From NCBI GenBank assembly GCA_963971285.1, contig OZ020248.1, positions 9,238,001 to 9,302,000 of the forward strand: a stretch of 64,000 bases of DNA. Reading direction: 5' to 3'. Source of the stretch: Astropecten irregularis. Taxonomy: Eukaryota; Echinodermata; Asteroidea; Paxillosida; Astropectinidae. Made by a program: the position numbers and the translations under genes. The notes under the pieces were generated by a model, which saw nothing but the letters and a program-made list of their open reading frames with translations, ran no database searches and was not told the origin of the DNA. The first letter of the stretch is position 1; every line of letters begins with the position of its first letter. Of the stretch, positions 54,646 through 64,000 are shown in pieces.

Positions 54646-57600
54646 ATGTCTACTAGCAGGAAAATAAAGAACGTCATTTACAACTATAACGAGTCACAGA
54701 AGAAAGTACGGGATGCGACCAGCAACGACCCCTGGGGTCCCTCCAGTTCCCGGATGTCGGAAATTGCCGACCTGACTTACAACGTGGTAGCGTTCACCGA
54801 CATCATGGAAATGATCTGGAAGCGCATTAACGACAAGGGCAAAAACTGGCGCCACGTGTACAAGTCCTTGGTACTCCTAGACTACATCATCAAGACGGGC
54901 TCGGAGCGCGTGGCCCAGCAGTGCAAGGAGAAGATCGTGGACATCAACACGCTGAAGGACTTTACGTTCTACGACACCAACAATCAGGACGTGGGCCGCA
55001 ATGTGAGGGAGAAGTCCAAGCAGATCGTGGCCCTGCTGCAGGACGATGAGAGGCTGAAGACGGAGCGCATCCAGGCACTCAAGGCCAAGGAACGCTTTGC
55101 CCAAGCCTCTCAGGGCATCGGGAGTAACACAAAAACAGAAATATCTGCTTCTTCTTCAACCACACCACCTCCAGGTGAGGAACCACATGTATCCAGTAGG
55201 TAGAACATCTCTTTTTTCTTAATGTTTTCATCTCTAAACCCGCTTCTCTTGAATATTAAAACTGAATCTCTCAAGCCTTTCGCTGTGATTAAACCTCGGT
55301 ACCCAGTCTTCCTATTCTCTGATGCTCACCCCGCTTTATCCAAAGATGTAAAAAGTGTTGAAGCTCAGCTGGGACAAATTACCTGTTGCCATTTCTCAGA
55401 TCAAGGGCTGAATGATTCTTCTTTTTCTGGCAAGGCTACTACATGTAAGTCTGTTTTCAGAGACAGGACGAGATCAAGTTCCATAATTTCACCTTTAAAG
55501 TAAATTGTACTTTCTGCATTTATCTGAAATGAATATTAAAACTGAATCTCTCAAGCCTTTCGCTGTGATTAAACCTCGGTACCCAGTCTTCCTATTCTCT
55601 GATGCTCACCCCGCTTTATCCAAAGATGTAAAAAGTGTTGAAGCTCAGCTGGGACAAATTACCTGTTGCCATTTCTCAGATCAAGGGCTGAATGATTCTT
55701 CTTTTTCTGGCAAGGCTACTACATGTAAGTCTGTTTTCAGAGACAGGACGAGATCAAGTTCCATAATTTCACCTTTAAAGTAAATTGTACTTTCTGCATT
55801 TATCTGAAATGAGTAAAATTAGGATCATTATTGACAATTCTTGCCAACAGTGCTTTTTGTGTGATGTAATTTTTTAGGTGATACAGTGCTCAACTTGCTC
55901 AAGTGCATTGTACATGTGATCTGATTGATAATTTCCTTGCAGCTTCACAAAACATGCATTTAATAAGTTTCCTTTTTAGGCAAGAATGCTTGGCATAGCC
56001 ACACATAATACATGGAAAGTATCATTCCTAATAATAATTGTCAGATGCAGTCTTTGCCACCGAACCTGTTTCCTTTTTCATGTGTCCCTACCGTCCCGTC
56101 TGCAGCCTCGGATTCCACTCCTCCGCCCACAAGGAACCTGACGTCAGAGATTGAGCAGGCCCGACCGCAGACCACCAACGAGGAGGAGCTCCAGCTTCAG
56201 CTGGCCCTGGCCATGAGCAAAGAAGAAGCCGAACAAGAGAGACAGCAACAGAAGAACGAGAGAATACGACTGGAGATGGCCATAAACGAGAGCCTGGACG
56301 AGGTAACGTGAACCCTTAAAACCGTAATCCCTTAGGCCCTTGTATTAGGAAGCATACTGAACCGAACATATGTCAACAGTTGGTCAAAGGTATGGAAGGG
56401 ATTGGTACTGAACCTTACAAACTTCAACAGGCTCCAGCTGCACTGTCACAAATTCCAACACTTGTTTTCACGGGTCTCATGCCTTACTTCCCCCAAACCT
56501 GACAGAATTAAACAGTGTACTCCTGGACCTTTGACACTGAATCAAACAAAGCCCAACAACAGGTCCTGACTGTTTGGTACCAAACAAGCCAAAACTCATC
56601 AGAACTACCTGTTGGAGTTTGAGGGGTTTGGGCATGCCCTCTTCTTTGTGGGATTTCCGTCAAGGATCAATCCTGAATCCACCCAAAATCCATCACTTTG
56701 CAGTAGAGGCTTAGGGTGGTTCTGCTGGCTACCTAGAACCCTGTTTTAGAACCAAATTGTGGTGGCACCCAAACCCATCCAGAAAAACATTTCTCACACT
56801 CGATAAGAAAATCAAAATTCCTCAAAAATCTTCATGACTCCGAAGTTGTGATTGCTATTAACACTTTGGCTTTAATAGCCAAGCTTTTTTCCTTGCAGTA
56901 TCCAATTCGTAATGCTTCAAACGCCATTTTAACAATCCCCTTCCCTAACAAAAGTTAGCGAGTTAACCGTTTTTGGTTTTAATATCTCACAACATTGCAA
57001 TGTCAAAATACTACTAAAAATGTTCACTGCATGAAACAAAAGAGGCAATTGAAATGCATTCAGTTTCGTGCCATTTTTAATTTGTTTTAACATTTAAAAA
57101 GTGAAATGTTGTGTAATTTATCAATAGTTTTTTTTTGGTCATGCATGCCATTAACAGTAAAATGCAGCGTAAATGCAGCAATTGACTTATCTCTGACCAC
57201 TTCCCTTGGACAATGGGAGACTTTTAGAGAGGGCTGTTGGTAGAGGGCAGCAAACTACAAGTCTCCTGAAAACTTTTGTACATATGCTTTAATAAGTACT
57301 GCCCTTGTCCAAAAAGCAAAAACTCTCCAAAAGACGCAGTAAAATATTGGAAACAAATTCAGGCCATTTATAATTAACTTTTAGATTTACATTTCCGCCC
57401 CTCCCAATTTTAATGGCTGAAAACAAAAAATGAATTGAAATTGTTATGTTTGCCGAGGAATAATGTGGTAGGGCCTCGCTTGCTTGTGCAAAAAACACAA
57501 TGCTGTTTGCCGCCGGCCACCGTGATCGTTTGTAACTCATCCTTTTGATGGCCAATCTCCACAGATTCTGCATTTGTTTATTCTTCTAAAAGGGAACTCA

Positions 57601-60600
57601 TGTCCTCATGTACCAGGCATTTTCACGCAATATGCCAGACTGCTGGTTGTGTTTATAATGAATATTTGTGCACAAAACAAAATCGACACACTTTTTCAGA
57701 GACTGGTGAAGCGCGCCCTCTTGAGATTAACAATGGTTAGTCTCCCATTATCATGCGTTCAATATGTGCACCACATGTACATTGAAGAGGATTGCGCCCT
57801 GTACCATGTCCCTTGGTATTGTCAGAACACTTTTTTTGGAACCATTTTTGCTCTTAAAATGTCCTTTTTTTTTTTTTTTTAACACCAAGCTTGGAAACAC
57901 TCAGGTACATGTATGTGTTTTACAAGCAAGCATTTTGTGTTATGTCAGACTGAAAAAAATTAATCTGTTTTGAGCATTCATGGAATTTGTGTGGCCTACA
58001 CGTACCTAGAATTTTTTGTGGCGCAATTGTCAACCTTAAAGGTACTATCATTCTTTGGTAGTATGACAGCAGCGTATGGGACTGGGAATTTCACAGATGA
58101 CACAGTTACATGTACTGTATCTTTCTTGATATTTTTGCCCATGAATCTGCATTTCTTTGACAACAACCAAAATATGATAATACCTTTAAACAAAGAAAGT
58201 CTGAAAAATTTGGTGACCTAGAAGGCAAAGCATTTATGATACAAAAAAAAATTGATTTTATGCACTGCACCTGGTGCACAAATGAGCTACCTTCTTTTGA
58301 ACTCAGTCGTCAGGCAACATCTTCTAATGATGTCATGTGCGTAGCTTAGCAACTAAGCTGTTGTAACTTTCTGCATAAATGGCCGTCATTGTTACATGTA
58401 TAGAAAAGTTTAGCCAAATCGTGCACATAGAAACTTTTACACTGGTCGGGCCCAGCCACTGAAAAGCCAGGCCAGGTCTGGGCTTTGCCTGGGGTCTTGG
58501 GCTTCTGTAATCCCTAGCTTTGAACTACCGTATCACTCCAAGCCCCTGATTGGTCCTGGATTATAGGTTGCACTAACCTGATGGACAGGTCGAGTCCACG
58601 CTGATTATGGACAGTATCCAGAAGACAGGCTGTATTGATTTTAAGCAGCTTCCATGCGTCGAAGTTCAGAGCTAGCAAAAGGAGGATTTCAGGTCCGAAG
58701 ACCAAGGCCTCATCTGGCTTTTCATTGGTCGGGCCTGACCCCGTATTTGAGTATCTCTCACTTAATACATAATGCTAACTCGCTTGAATTTCCTGCTTTT
58801 TTTTCCACTAAATTATCCAGTGTGTTTAGATTATTGTGCCATTATTCACTTTCAGAAGGCAGCTTCAGACGCTGGCAGTAAATCATTTTTAACACAATCT
58901 TTTCCTCAGCATGCCAAGTTTCTTCAAACGATGGAGGGCCAGACTTAAAATCAAGCAAGAAATAACTGCTTGCCTTCTGAGAATAGAACTGGGCAAATTT
59001 CACTGCCCTGCTTAGCACAAAAATTTGCTAACCATGAAATATCTGTCTTGTTAAAAACAGGATTGACAACCAAATTTCCACATCATGTGTTGTAAATCAC
59101 TTGTGATTGTTCTTTGGCTGTTGTTCGCTGACCATGAATATCAAATGGAATTTTTAATGGTGGTTTGTTTTATTGAGCGAGACATTTTTGTGCTAAGCAT
59201 TCTTTTTGTGCTTTTAAACAGCTCCATGAAAATGGCCCCTACTTGAGGTTGGAAATGCTCTTCATAAAAAAAAAAAAAAAAGAATCAGCCGAGAACCAGT
59301 TGCATGCAGTAGTTCTACACATGTACATGTAGTTTTGGCTGGTAATCTGTGTTAGCAAAACAAAATCTTCTCGCTGCCTTCAGTGCCTTGTTAATGGACC
59401 CTTCCGGGCTGTCAATCAAACTGTGCGCATTGACCAATTGGATGACGTCATTTAATCAGGTGACCACGAAAGCCTCGGTCAAACACAGTCACAGCTGTAT
59501 GTCAAACATGCATGTGGGCAGGGCTTAAGAGCAAAGCCGGAATGGTCCATTGATGTGTCAAAGATTGCTACATGATTGTATGAATGAGACCAACTATACC
59601 ATTTATGCTATTACATGTAATGCAGCACATTTCCACAGTATGTATTGTTTTGTTACATTTGTAAATTTTCCTTGGTTCAGTTTGCTCACGTCATCACGGT
59701 TTTCTGTTCGAATTATTCACTCAATCTAAACAGTCCGGTAATAAATGTGAAAAATCACATAATAATCATCAATATTAATCAGGAATACTAATTCTCTTGT
59801 AACCAAACTTCCAAATGATGGACCCTTTTTAAAGGCATCTTGCTAACAAAAAAAACCTTTTTGTTGTTCATCTTTTGATTTTGATGATTTGGTCCGAAGA
59901 AATTTAAATAACCAGAAACATGTACTGGTATATTGAGACTTTACTAATTGAGCTAATGTCAGGCAAAAGATGTGAAGTCTTTCCTCTGTTGGCTCTTTGC
60001 CATGCACAGACCAGAGGATGTGAGCAAACTGGACCAACCTTAGAGAAACGTTCCAGCTTGCTGGCCCTTGCATCATCAGCTCACAGAACTCCTCCAAAAC
60101 GTTCTATTCAGACCTCGCTGGACCCTCAGCAACCTCAATCCGCCAATGACCCGTGGGCCATGACTTCGATGGCAGCCCCATCACCACCACAGCCAGTTCA
60201 GAACGACCCCTGGGCATCCTTAGCTGCGCCAGCCCCGGCTCCAGCACCAGCCCAAGTGGCACCCCCTGCAGCTGATCCTTGGGCCCCGGCTCCGCCAGCT
60301 GCAGTTCAAGCTACCCCAGATCCCTGGGGCAGTCCTGTAGTAGCCCCGGCTGCCGCCCCTCTGCAGAATGACCCCTGGGCAGCACCTGCAGTGAGTCAGC
60401 TTCAAGATCCCGATTCCGACTTTGACCTTCTCCGCACTAACACGGCAGCACCAGTCCCACCACCTAGCACCAACAACAACCTCTTCGGCAATGCCCAACC
60501 GATGGCCGCAGGATCGTTCAACATGGCCGGCATGCAGGACTCCTTGCTGCCATCGAAGCAGTCCACAAAAAAACCGGAGGACTTCTTGGGTGCAAACTCG

Positions 60601-60957
60601 AGTCTGGTCAACCTGGATGCCCTCGTGGGTCCTCCAAAGCCAGCCCAGCTTCTGCCACAAGCGCCTAATCCATTCCTGAGCGGCGGGATATCCGGGGGTG
60701 TGGCAGCTGTGGCCGCTCCTCAGAGCAACCCGTTCCAGCAGCAGCGACAGCCGGCTCCTACCATCAACCAAATGAGGGCGGAGCCTATGGTGGGTATGGC
60801 ACAGCAAGGTGCAGTGTACCCGGGGGACTCCGGGCAATTTACTGGGGGTCCTGCCATGGGTGGAAGTACCCTCCCTCCACCCCTCATCCCACTGAGTGGT
60901 GGTACGTCGCAGAGTCAAATGCAGCCTCAACAAACAAGCAATCCTTTCCTCCTCTAA
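54646..60957 (+). CDS. EPN: Epsin (ENTH-domain endocytic adaptor)
   Basis: Coding exons are 54646-55174, 56106-56302 and a last exon probably starting at 60010 (or at 60112, also in phase) and ending at 60957, giving about 557 residues. Established role: the ENTH domain bends PIP2 membranes, UIMs bind ubiquitinated cargo, DPW motifs bind AP-2, NPF motifs bind Eps15, and the clathrin box binds clathrin. ENTH (1-144) shows ATSNDPWGPSSS, EIADLTYNVVAF, IWKRINDKGKNWRHVYKSL and IKTGSERVAQQC. Exon 2 has EIEQARPQ, a first UIM (EEELQLQLALAMSKEE) and a second (NERIRLEMAINESLDE). Exon 3 has five DPW motifs, DSDFDLLRTN, the clathrin-box-like LVNLDALV, and three NPF motifs, the last forming the C-terminus SNPFLL. 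Start context is good (A at -3). The paralogue (EPN1, 2 or 3) is not assignable. A 280-bp duplication in intron 1 may add cassette exons. Confidence 0.95.
55251..55810 (+). repeat. Exact tandem duplication, 280 bp x 2, in epsin intron 1
   Basis: 55251-55530 and 55531-55810 are identical by eye, both beginning GAATATTAAAACTGAATCTC and ending GCATTTATCTGAAAT. One plus-strand frame is open for 84 codons in each unit, which is unusual for intronic DNA here. Each unit holds a good acceptor (TTGCCATTTCTCAG) and a perfect GTAAGT donor 45 nt apart. Confidence 0.92.
55400..55444 (+). CDS. Candidate epsin cassette exon, copy 1 (identical copy at 55680-55724)
   Basis: A 45-nt segment between TTTCTCAG and GTAAGT keeps the epsin frame. 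Exon 1 ends in phase 1 (G) and exon 2 starts with two bases, so inclusion inserts DQGLNDSSFSGKATT between TPPP and SDSTPPP. Including both copies also stays in frame. The site lies in the linker between ENTH and the UIMs, where vertebrate epsins also show splice variation. No transcript evidence is available from sequence alone. Confidence 0.35.
56303..58034. other. Epsin intron 2, first part
   Basis: AT-rich, with no recognised family repeat or further epsin exon. Exons 2 and 3 join in phase 0 without needing another exon. Confidence 0.45.
58035..58190 (+). mobile_element. MITE family A, internally deleted short copy
   Basis: Both termini are present (TTAAAGGTACTATCATTCTT and CAAAATATGATAATACCTTT, then AAA), but the element is only 156 bp. 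The left interior is missing and the right part (GGGAATTTCACAGATGACAC, then GCCCATGAATCTGCATTTCT) is kept. Confidence 0.85.
58987..59246. mobile_element. MITE family G, copy 2 (inverted)
   Basis: The inverse of 28233-28517: GATTGACAACCAAATTTCC, TGGTGGTTTGTTTTATTGAG and the end TCCATGAAAATGGCCCC match. Diverged but full length. Confidence 0.85.
59456..59550 (+). repeat. Dispersed repeat L, copy 2
   Basis: ATCAGGTGACCACGAAAGCC, then GCTTAAGAGCAAAGCCGGAA. Same orientation as 2256-2357. Confidence 0.7.
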
Positions 60958-61301
60958 GGATGACTTGCCTCTTGTAGTAGCAGGTAAGACCATCAATGCT
61001 GGATATTTTCTTTCTTTTAAAAAGGTTTTCAGTCCTTTTGAATCCTTGCCTTGGGCTAATGATCCCCTTTCCCATCTCTCGATATTTCAGAAAAACCTCA
61101 ATAACTCAAACTCAAACAACTAAAAAGTGCATACCGTAAACTCATAGTTATGTTTTGTTCCCGCTCAAATAATAGGCTTTTGGGCACATCCATTTGAATC
61201 ATCCATGCATACTGCATGGGTTCGTTGTTTAAGTCAAAGTTTTCCCTCCAAACAATGAAAAAAATCACGGCCGAGTCTGTCCTTATCAGGTGCTACAGGT
61301 A
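60958..61301. other. Epsin 3' UTR start, with possible UTR splice donor
   Basis: AGCAGGTAAGACC at 60979-60991 is a strong donor 23 bp after the stop, so the 3' UTR may be spliced. No clear poly(A) hexamer was seen in the next few hundred bases. Confidence 0.4.
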
Positions 61302-61852
61302 TAAGGCCAAAAAAAAAAAATTGTTTGCTTGCCCTTCGGAAAAAAAATCAGCAGGGCCGGTCGGTCGTTTTTTTTTTTTTTTTTTTTTTATATATAGGCC
61401 TACAATGATTTATTAAACCGTGGATGTTATTCCCACATTGTTTCTAAAACAGAACACACACATCTGGGGATTTTGTACACGCGCGCTAGCCAAATCACTC
61501 GTCTGACTAAATGCAGTGCGGAGCGCTATTAGCCAAACGGAATATGTTTAGCGTTTGTACGATCGATCCACGATGCATGTAAGCAATATCCAACTTGTAC
61601 GTACGGCGATTTTTGTGAATTTTTGAAATATTTTTCAGCTTTAATATGGGTGCTTTTAGGTTTCAAAACGCTAAAAAAATATCTGAGAAAGTATAAATGA
61701 TATTTTTAACGATCTTTTTTTGCCAAATTATGACATTTTGTGAGTTTGCACAAGGGAATAAAAAAAATTTAAAAAACGCGACCCAAGATTTTTCGTGATT
61801 TTTCGGTCGGTCGCGGAGGGCAAACAAACAATTTTTTTTTTTTTTTGGCCTA
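61302..61852. mobile_element. TIR element with AGGCC + poly-A ends
   Basis: The left end AAGGCCAAAAAAAAAAAATT, then GTTTGCTTGCCCTTCGG faces the right end CGGAGGGCAAACAAACAATT, then TTTTTTTTTTGGCCT. GGTCGGTCG occurs just inside both ends. About 550 bp, non-coding. Confidence 0.75.
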
Positions 61853-62428
61853 ATTGAAAATGAAGTACGTGTACATGTAATTTGGGCTATGTAATGTACA
61901 ATGTAGATGTAACATGCCACTTTCATTGAAGGTTGATCCTCCTACTCTATGTGCACAAACCCAATAGAAGATGACTTGACAATTCAAACATATTAGTCAA
62001 AGTCTGGATAACTCAAAGTTTACATTAATTCCCTTGTGGTTTATCAAGGTTTTTACTGTTGGAATGGTGTAATTATTCATTTTGCCACCGGATTGGCATT
62101 TTTCATAGCGAATTTTACTCCGAATCCTTTTATTGTGTTACAATGCATGACTAATTGAAAAGAAATTGATTCTGAACAATTTTTTTCAGTTTGAGATTAA
62201 ATTAATAAGGATCAGAATCATTGTTCGTTACCTATGAAAGCTTGTACCTATTATTAAGTTTAGTTAGAAGGATTATTGTTATTTCTATGAAATATGCTGT
62301 CATATTAGAGAAAGCTTGCAATTATTCAATGTGAATACCCTTTTTATTAAATGCTACTAAAAAAATAGACGGGCTTGATTTTTTAACCCCTTCCAACCGG
62401 GAAGCATCAAGGCAGTTCCCTATATGCT
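61853..62428. other. AT-rich sequence, nothing assigned
   Basis: No repeat family, exon or RNA gene recognised. Confidence 0.4.
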
Positions 62429-62545
62429 TGGAGTTAGGAGGGCCTGATGCGTTTCGATCCTACATGTAGTGCTCAGGATCTTTAGCCTTCTATAAAGATC
62501 CTGCTAGGATCGAAACACGTCAGGTCCTCCTAACTCCAAGCATGA
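62429..62545. mobile_element. Hairpin MITE family F, best copy
   Basis: GCTTGGAGTTAGGAGGGCCT, then TTTCGATCCT and CAGGATCTTTA face AAAGATCCTG, AGGATCGAAACACGTCAGG and TCCTCCTAACTCCAAGC. About 117 bp, nearly all stem. Partial copies lie at 43405-43480 and 46526-46660, and end fragments at 48238-48258 and 54013-54034. Confidence 0.9.
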
Positions 62546-62664
62546 CCAATCTAAATTATGTTTATCACCTTTAAATTTTAAGGAAAGATAGGAAACAGTG
62601 GAAAAAGTTTACCTTTTGAGAATATGTTTGCTTTGACAAGTTTTGGTGACATTTCTGTTTGCAG

Positions 62665-62981
62665 ATTTTAGCTTCATAAACATCTTCCATCAGCATGCCA
62701 ACATTTACAAGCCTCAGAAGGAGGACTGGACCTGATGCCATCGAACAGAAGGTATCTCTTAGACAATTAGCAGAGTACCAGTGATGGGCAGAATAGATTA
62801 CATGGAAATTTGGTTGGTAACCGATTGTGTAAAAAAGCAGTTAATATCTAGGTCTGTGTGCAGCTGGTGCCAATTGCGTGCAAGGGGGATTTCCCCCTAC
62901 CCCAACAAAAAGATGGCAAGCTCAAGAGAAGATAGATTTACAGGGTCAGAAAGAAGCATCAGTCCACGGAAAATGCAAGAG
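62665..62981 (+). other. Two possible exons of unassigned transcript (62665-62751 and 62864-62981)
   Basis: The first lies between TCTGTTTGCAG and GTATCT and contains MPTFTSLRRRTGPDAIEQK. The second lies between GTGTGCAG and GTATTT and contains MASSREDRFTGSERSISPRK. Joined in phase 0 they reach a stop after 23 further codons. They may be spliced 3'-UTR exons of epsin, the 5' end of a following gene, or chance. I do not recognise either peptide. Confidence 0.22.
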
Positions 62982-63067
62982 GTATTTGAACGCAAGAAAA
63001 CATGAACAAAAAGAAGGAACAAAATTTTGATGGTCACAAAATAATGATCTTTTAGGGTGCAATTCAA

Positions 63068-63513
63068 CAGAGCTCCACGAGTGCCATTCCACTTATCCAG
63101 ATAACCACATAATTCTCGCCAAGTCGTCTTTTGGATCTTGGTCAAAGTTGTCTTGTCTTATTAATTATTAACAAGATGACTTTTAGCGAAAACGAGAAGT
63201 CGACATATCCTGATAATTTATCTGGCCAAGTTAACCAAGTGCATCAAAAAAGTTGTCTTATCCTAATAATTAACCTCAGTTTTATTAAGACGTCTTTGCA
63301 AGGTAAACTGTCAGGACAAGTCAACTTCCTTCTTTCAGTAAGTCGTCTTGCCGAGATAAAATATCAGGGAATGTTGGCTTCTCGGTTTTCACTAAGTCAT
63401 CTTGCACGGATGAATTAACTTGATAAGTCGACTTTTAGGGCTTATTAAGTCGACTTGGCAAGATATATTATGTGGTTATTTAGATAAGTGGAATGGCACT
63501 CATGGAGCTCCGT
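63068..63513. mobile_element. Foldback MITE family B, intact copy
   Basis: It starts AGAGCTCCACGAGTGCCATT and ends AATGGCACTCATGGAGCTCC. Inner blocks AACCACATAATTCTCGCCAA and TTGGCAAGATATATTATGTG extend the inverted ends. The centre is built of GTCGACTT, GTCGTCTT and AAGTCGAC words. It corresponds to the interrupted copy at 11320-12091. Confidence 0.9.
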
Positions 63514-64000
63514 ACAAATCCATCTTCTTTGTCTCCTTTATACCCACCTCCACCCCCCCCCTTATGTATTGAAAAATCAAACGCAAGAAAATGTAAAATC
63601 TATTAGTAACATAAGGATAAGGCCCTGCTTGTTTCGCCGGGGATCTTGGTCGCCTTACTTGATCTTACAAATCCAAGTCCCATGCAGGATTTAGCTAAAA
63701 TGGGATCCGGAACGCAGGATCACTGATCGCGTTACTGAAACAAACAGGCCCTTAGTCACTTTGGCAGTAGTACCTGTTTATGATTTTGTTGTGCACTGTA
63801 TTGATGCTGCTTTGTTAACCTTTGCGTATTATCCATTCCCTCCAAAATAATGCTTGAATTAAAAATGGGGGGGGGGGGGGTTAAGAGGCAGGAGTGTTGC
63901 ACTCACTGATTTGTCAATTTACATTATGTACAGTATATATGGCGCTTTGTATTATACACATTTTACATTTTGTCGTGCACTATCATCATCTACATGCTGA
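63514..64000. other. Window end, no gene recognised
   Basis: It contains a C run near 63550, a poly-G run at about 63867-63880, and a possible inverted pair (GATAAGGCCCTGCTTGTTTC near 63617 and GAAACAAACAGGCCCTTAG near 63737) that marks another short MITE. Confidence 0.45.

Noticed and set aside
57574..57882. 102-codon plus-strand ORF in epsin intron 2
   Set aside because: It ends in a poly-T tract (poly-Phe) and has no domain or splice support.
60220..60996. 258-codon minus-strand ORF
   Set aside because: It is the antisense shadow of the GC-rich last exon of epsin.
1..64000. CRISPR arrays, operons or prokaryotic mobile elements
   Set aside because: The window is spliced animal DNA. The regular repeats seen are minisatellites without spacer structure.

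Overview
This is a eukaryotic nuclear genomic window. It holds intron-rich, single-copy animal genes separated by AT-rich DNA full of small non-autonomous transposons. The protein families (sarcomeric-type myosin rod, THUMPD1, NAT9, ArfGAP with dual PH domains, epsin) resemble their vertebrate counterparts closely, and their sizes match the vertebrate proteins. Introns are long, and there are many foldback/MITE elements, tRNA-derived SINEs and TACATGTA-rich tracts. I infer a marine invertebrate deuterostome, most plausibly an echinoderm; a hemichordate or cephalochordate is not excluded. No bacterial, organellar or CRISPR features were seen.

Layout: (1) 131-4027 (+) are the last nine coding exons of a muscle myosin heavy chain. 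A second possible terminal exon lies at 8655-8813. (2) 4.1-12.9 kb is repeat-bearing non-coding DNA: a tRNA-like array, MITEs, a 114-bp minisatellite, and a foldback element carrying a nested MITE. (3) 12994-15919 (-) is THUMPD1 in three exons. (4) 16.2-22.5 kb is gene-free and dominated by a 3.6-kb compound foldback transposon and two identical 469-bp inverted-terminal elements. (5) 22743-26336 (+) is NAT9 in seven exons. (6) 26.4-31.6 kb is satellite-like DNA and several MITEs. (7) 31602-50882 (-) is an ADAP1/2 (centaurin-alpha) gene in eight exons, with introns full of MITEs and SINEs. (8) 50.9-54.6 kb separates ADAP and epsin, which are transcribed divergently. (9) 54646-60957 (+) is an epsin gene: ENTH, two UIMs, DPW and NPF motifs. 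(10) 61-64 kb holds MITEs and possible exons of unknown assignment.

The genes do not form an operon or one pathway. ADAP (Arf and phosphoinositide signalling at the plasma membrane) and epsin (PIP2-dependent clathrin endocytosis) both act at membranes. THUMPD1 is the adaptor for tRNA acetylation. NAT9 is a GNAT-fold acetyltransferase. Their proximity is probably fortuitous.

The points most worth a second look are: an exact 280-bp tandem duplication in the epsin ENTH-UIM linker intron, each copy with an in-frame 45-nt candidate cassette exon; two in-frame splice donors 45 nt apart inside the ADAP ArfGAP zinc finger; two alternative myosin C-termini; a compound foldback transposon with a 10-bp flanking direct repeat; a 58-bp perfect hairpin flanked by an 11-bp direct repeat in NAT9 intron 1; and two TTAA-flanked MITE families that share one half and differ in the other. 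Exon ends were placed by hand from reading frame, splice consensus and family knowledge; no search or alignment program was run.
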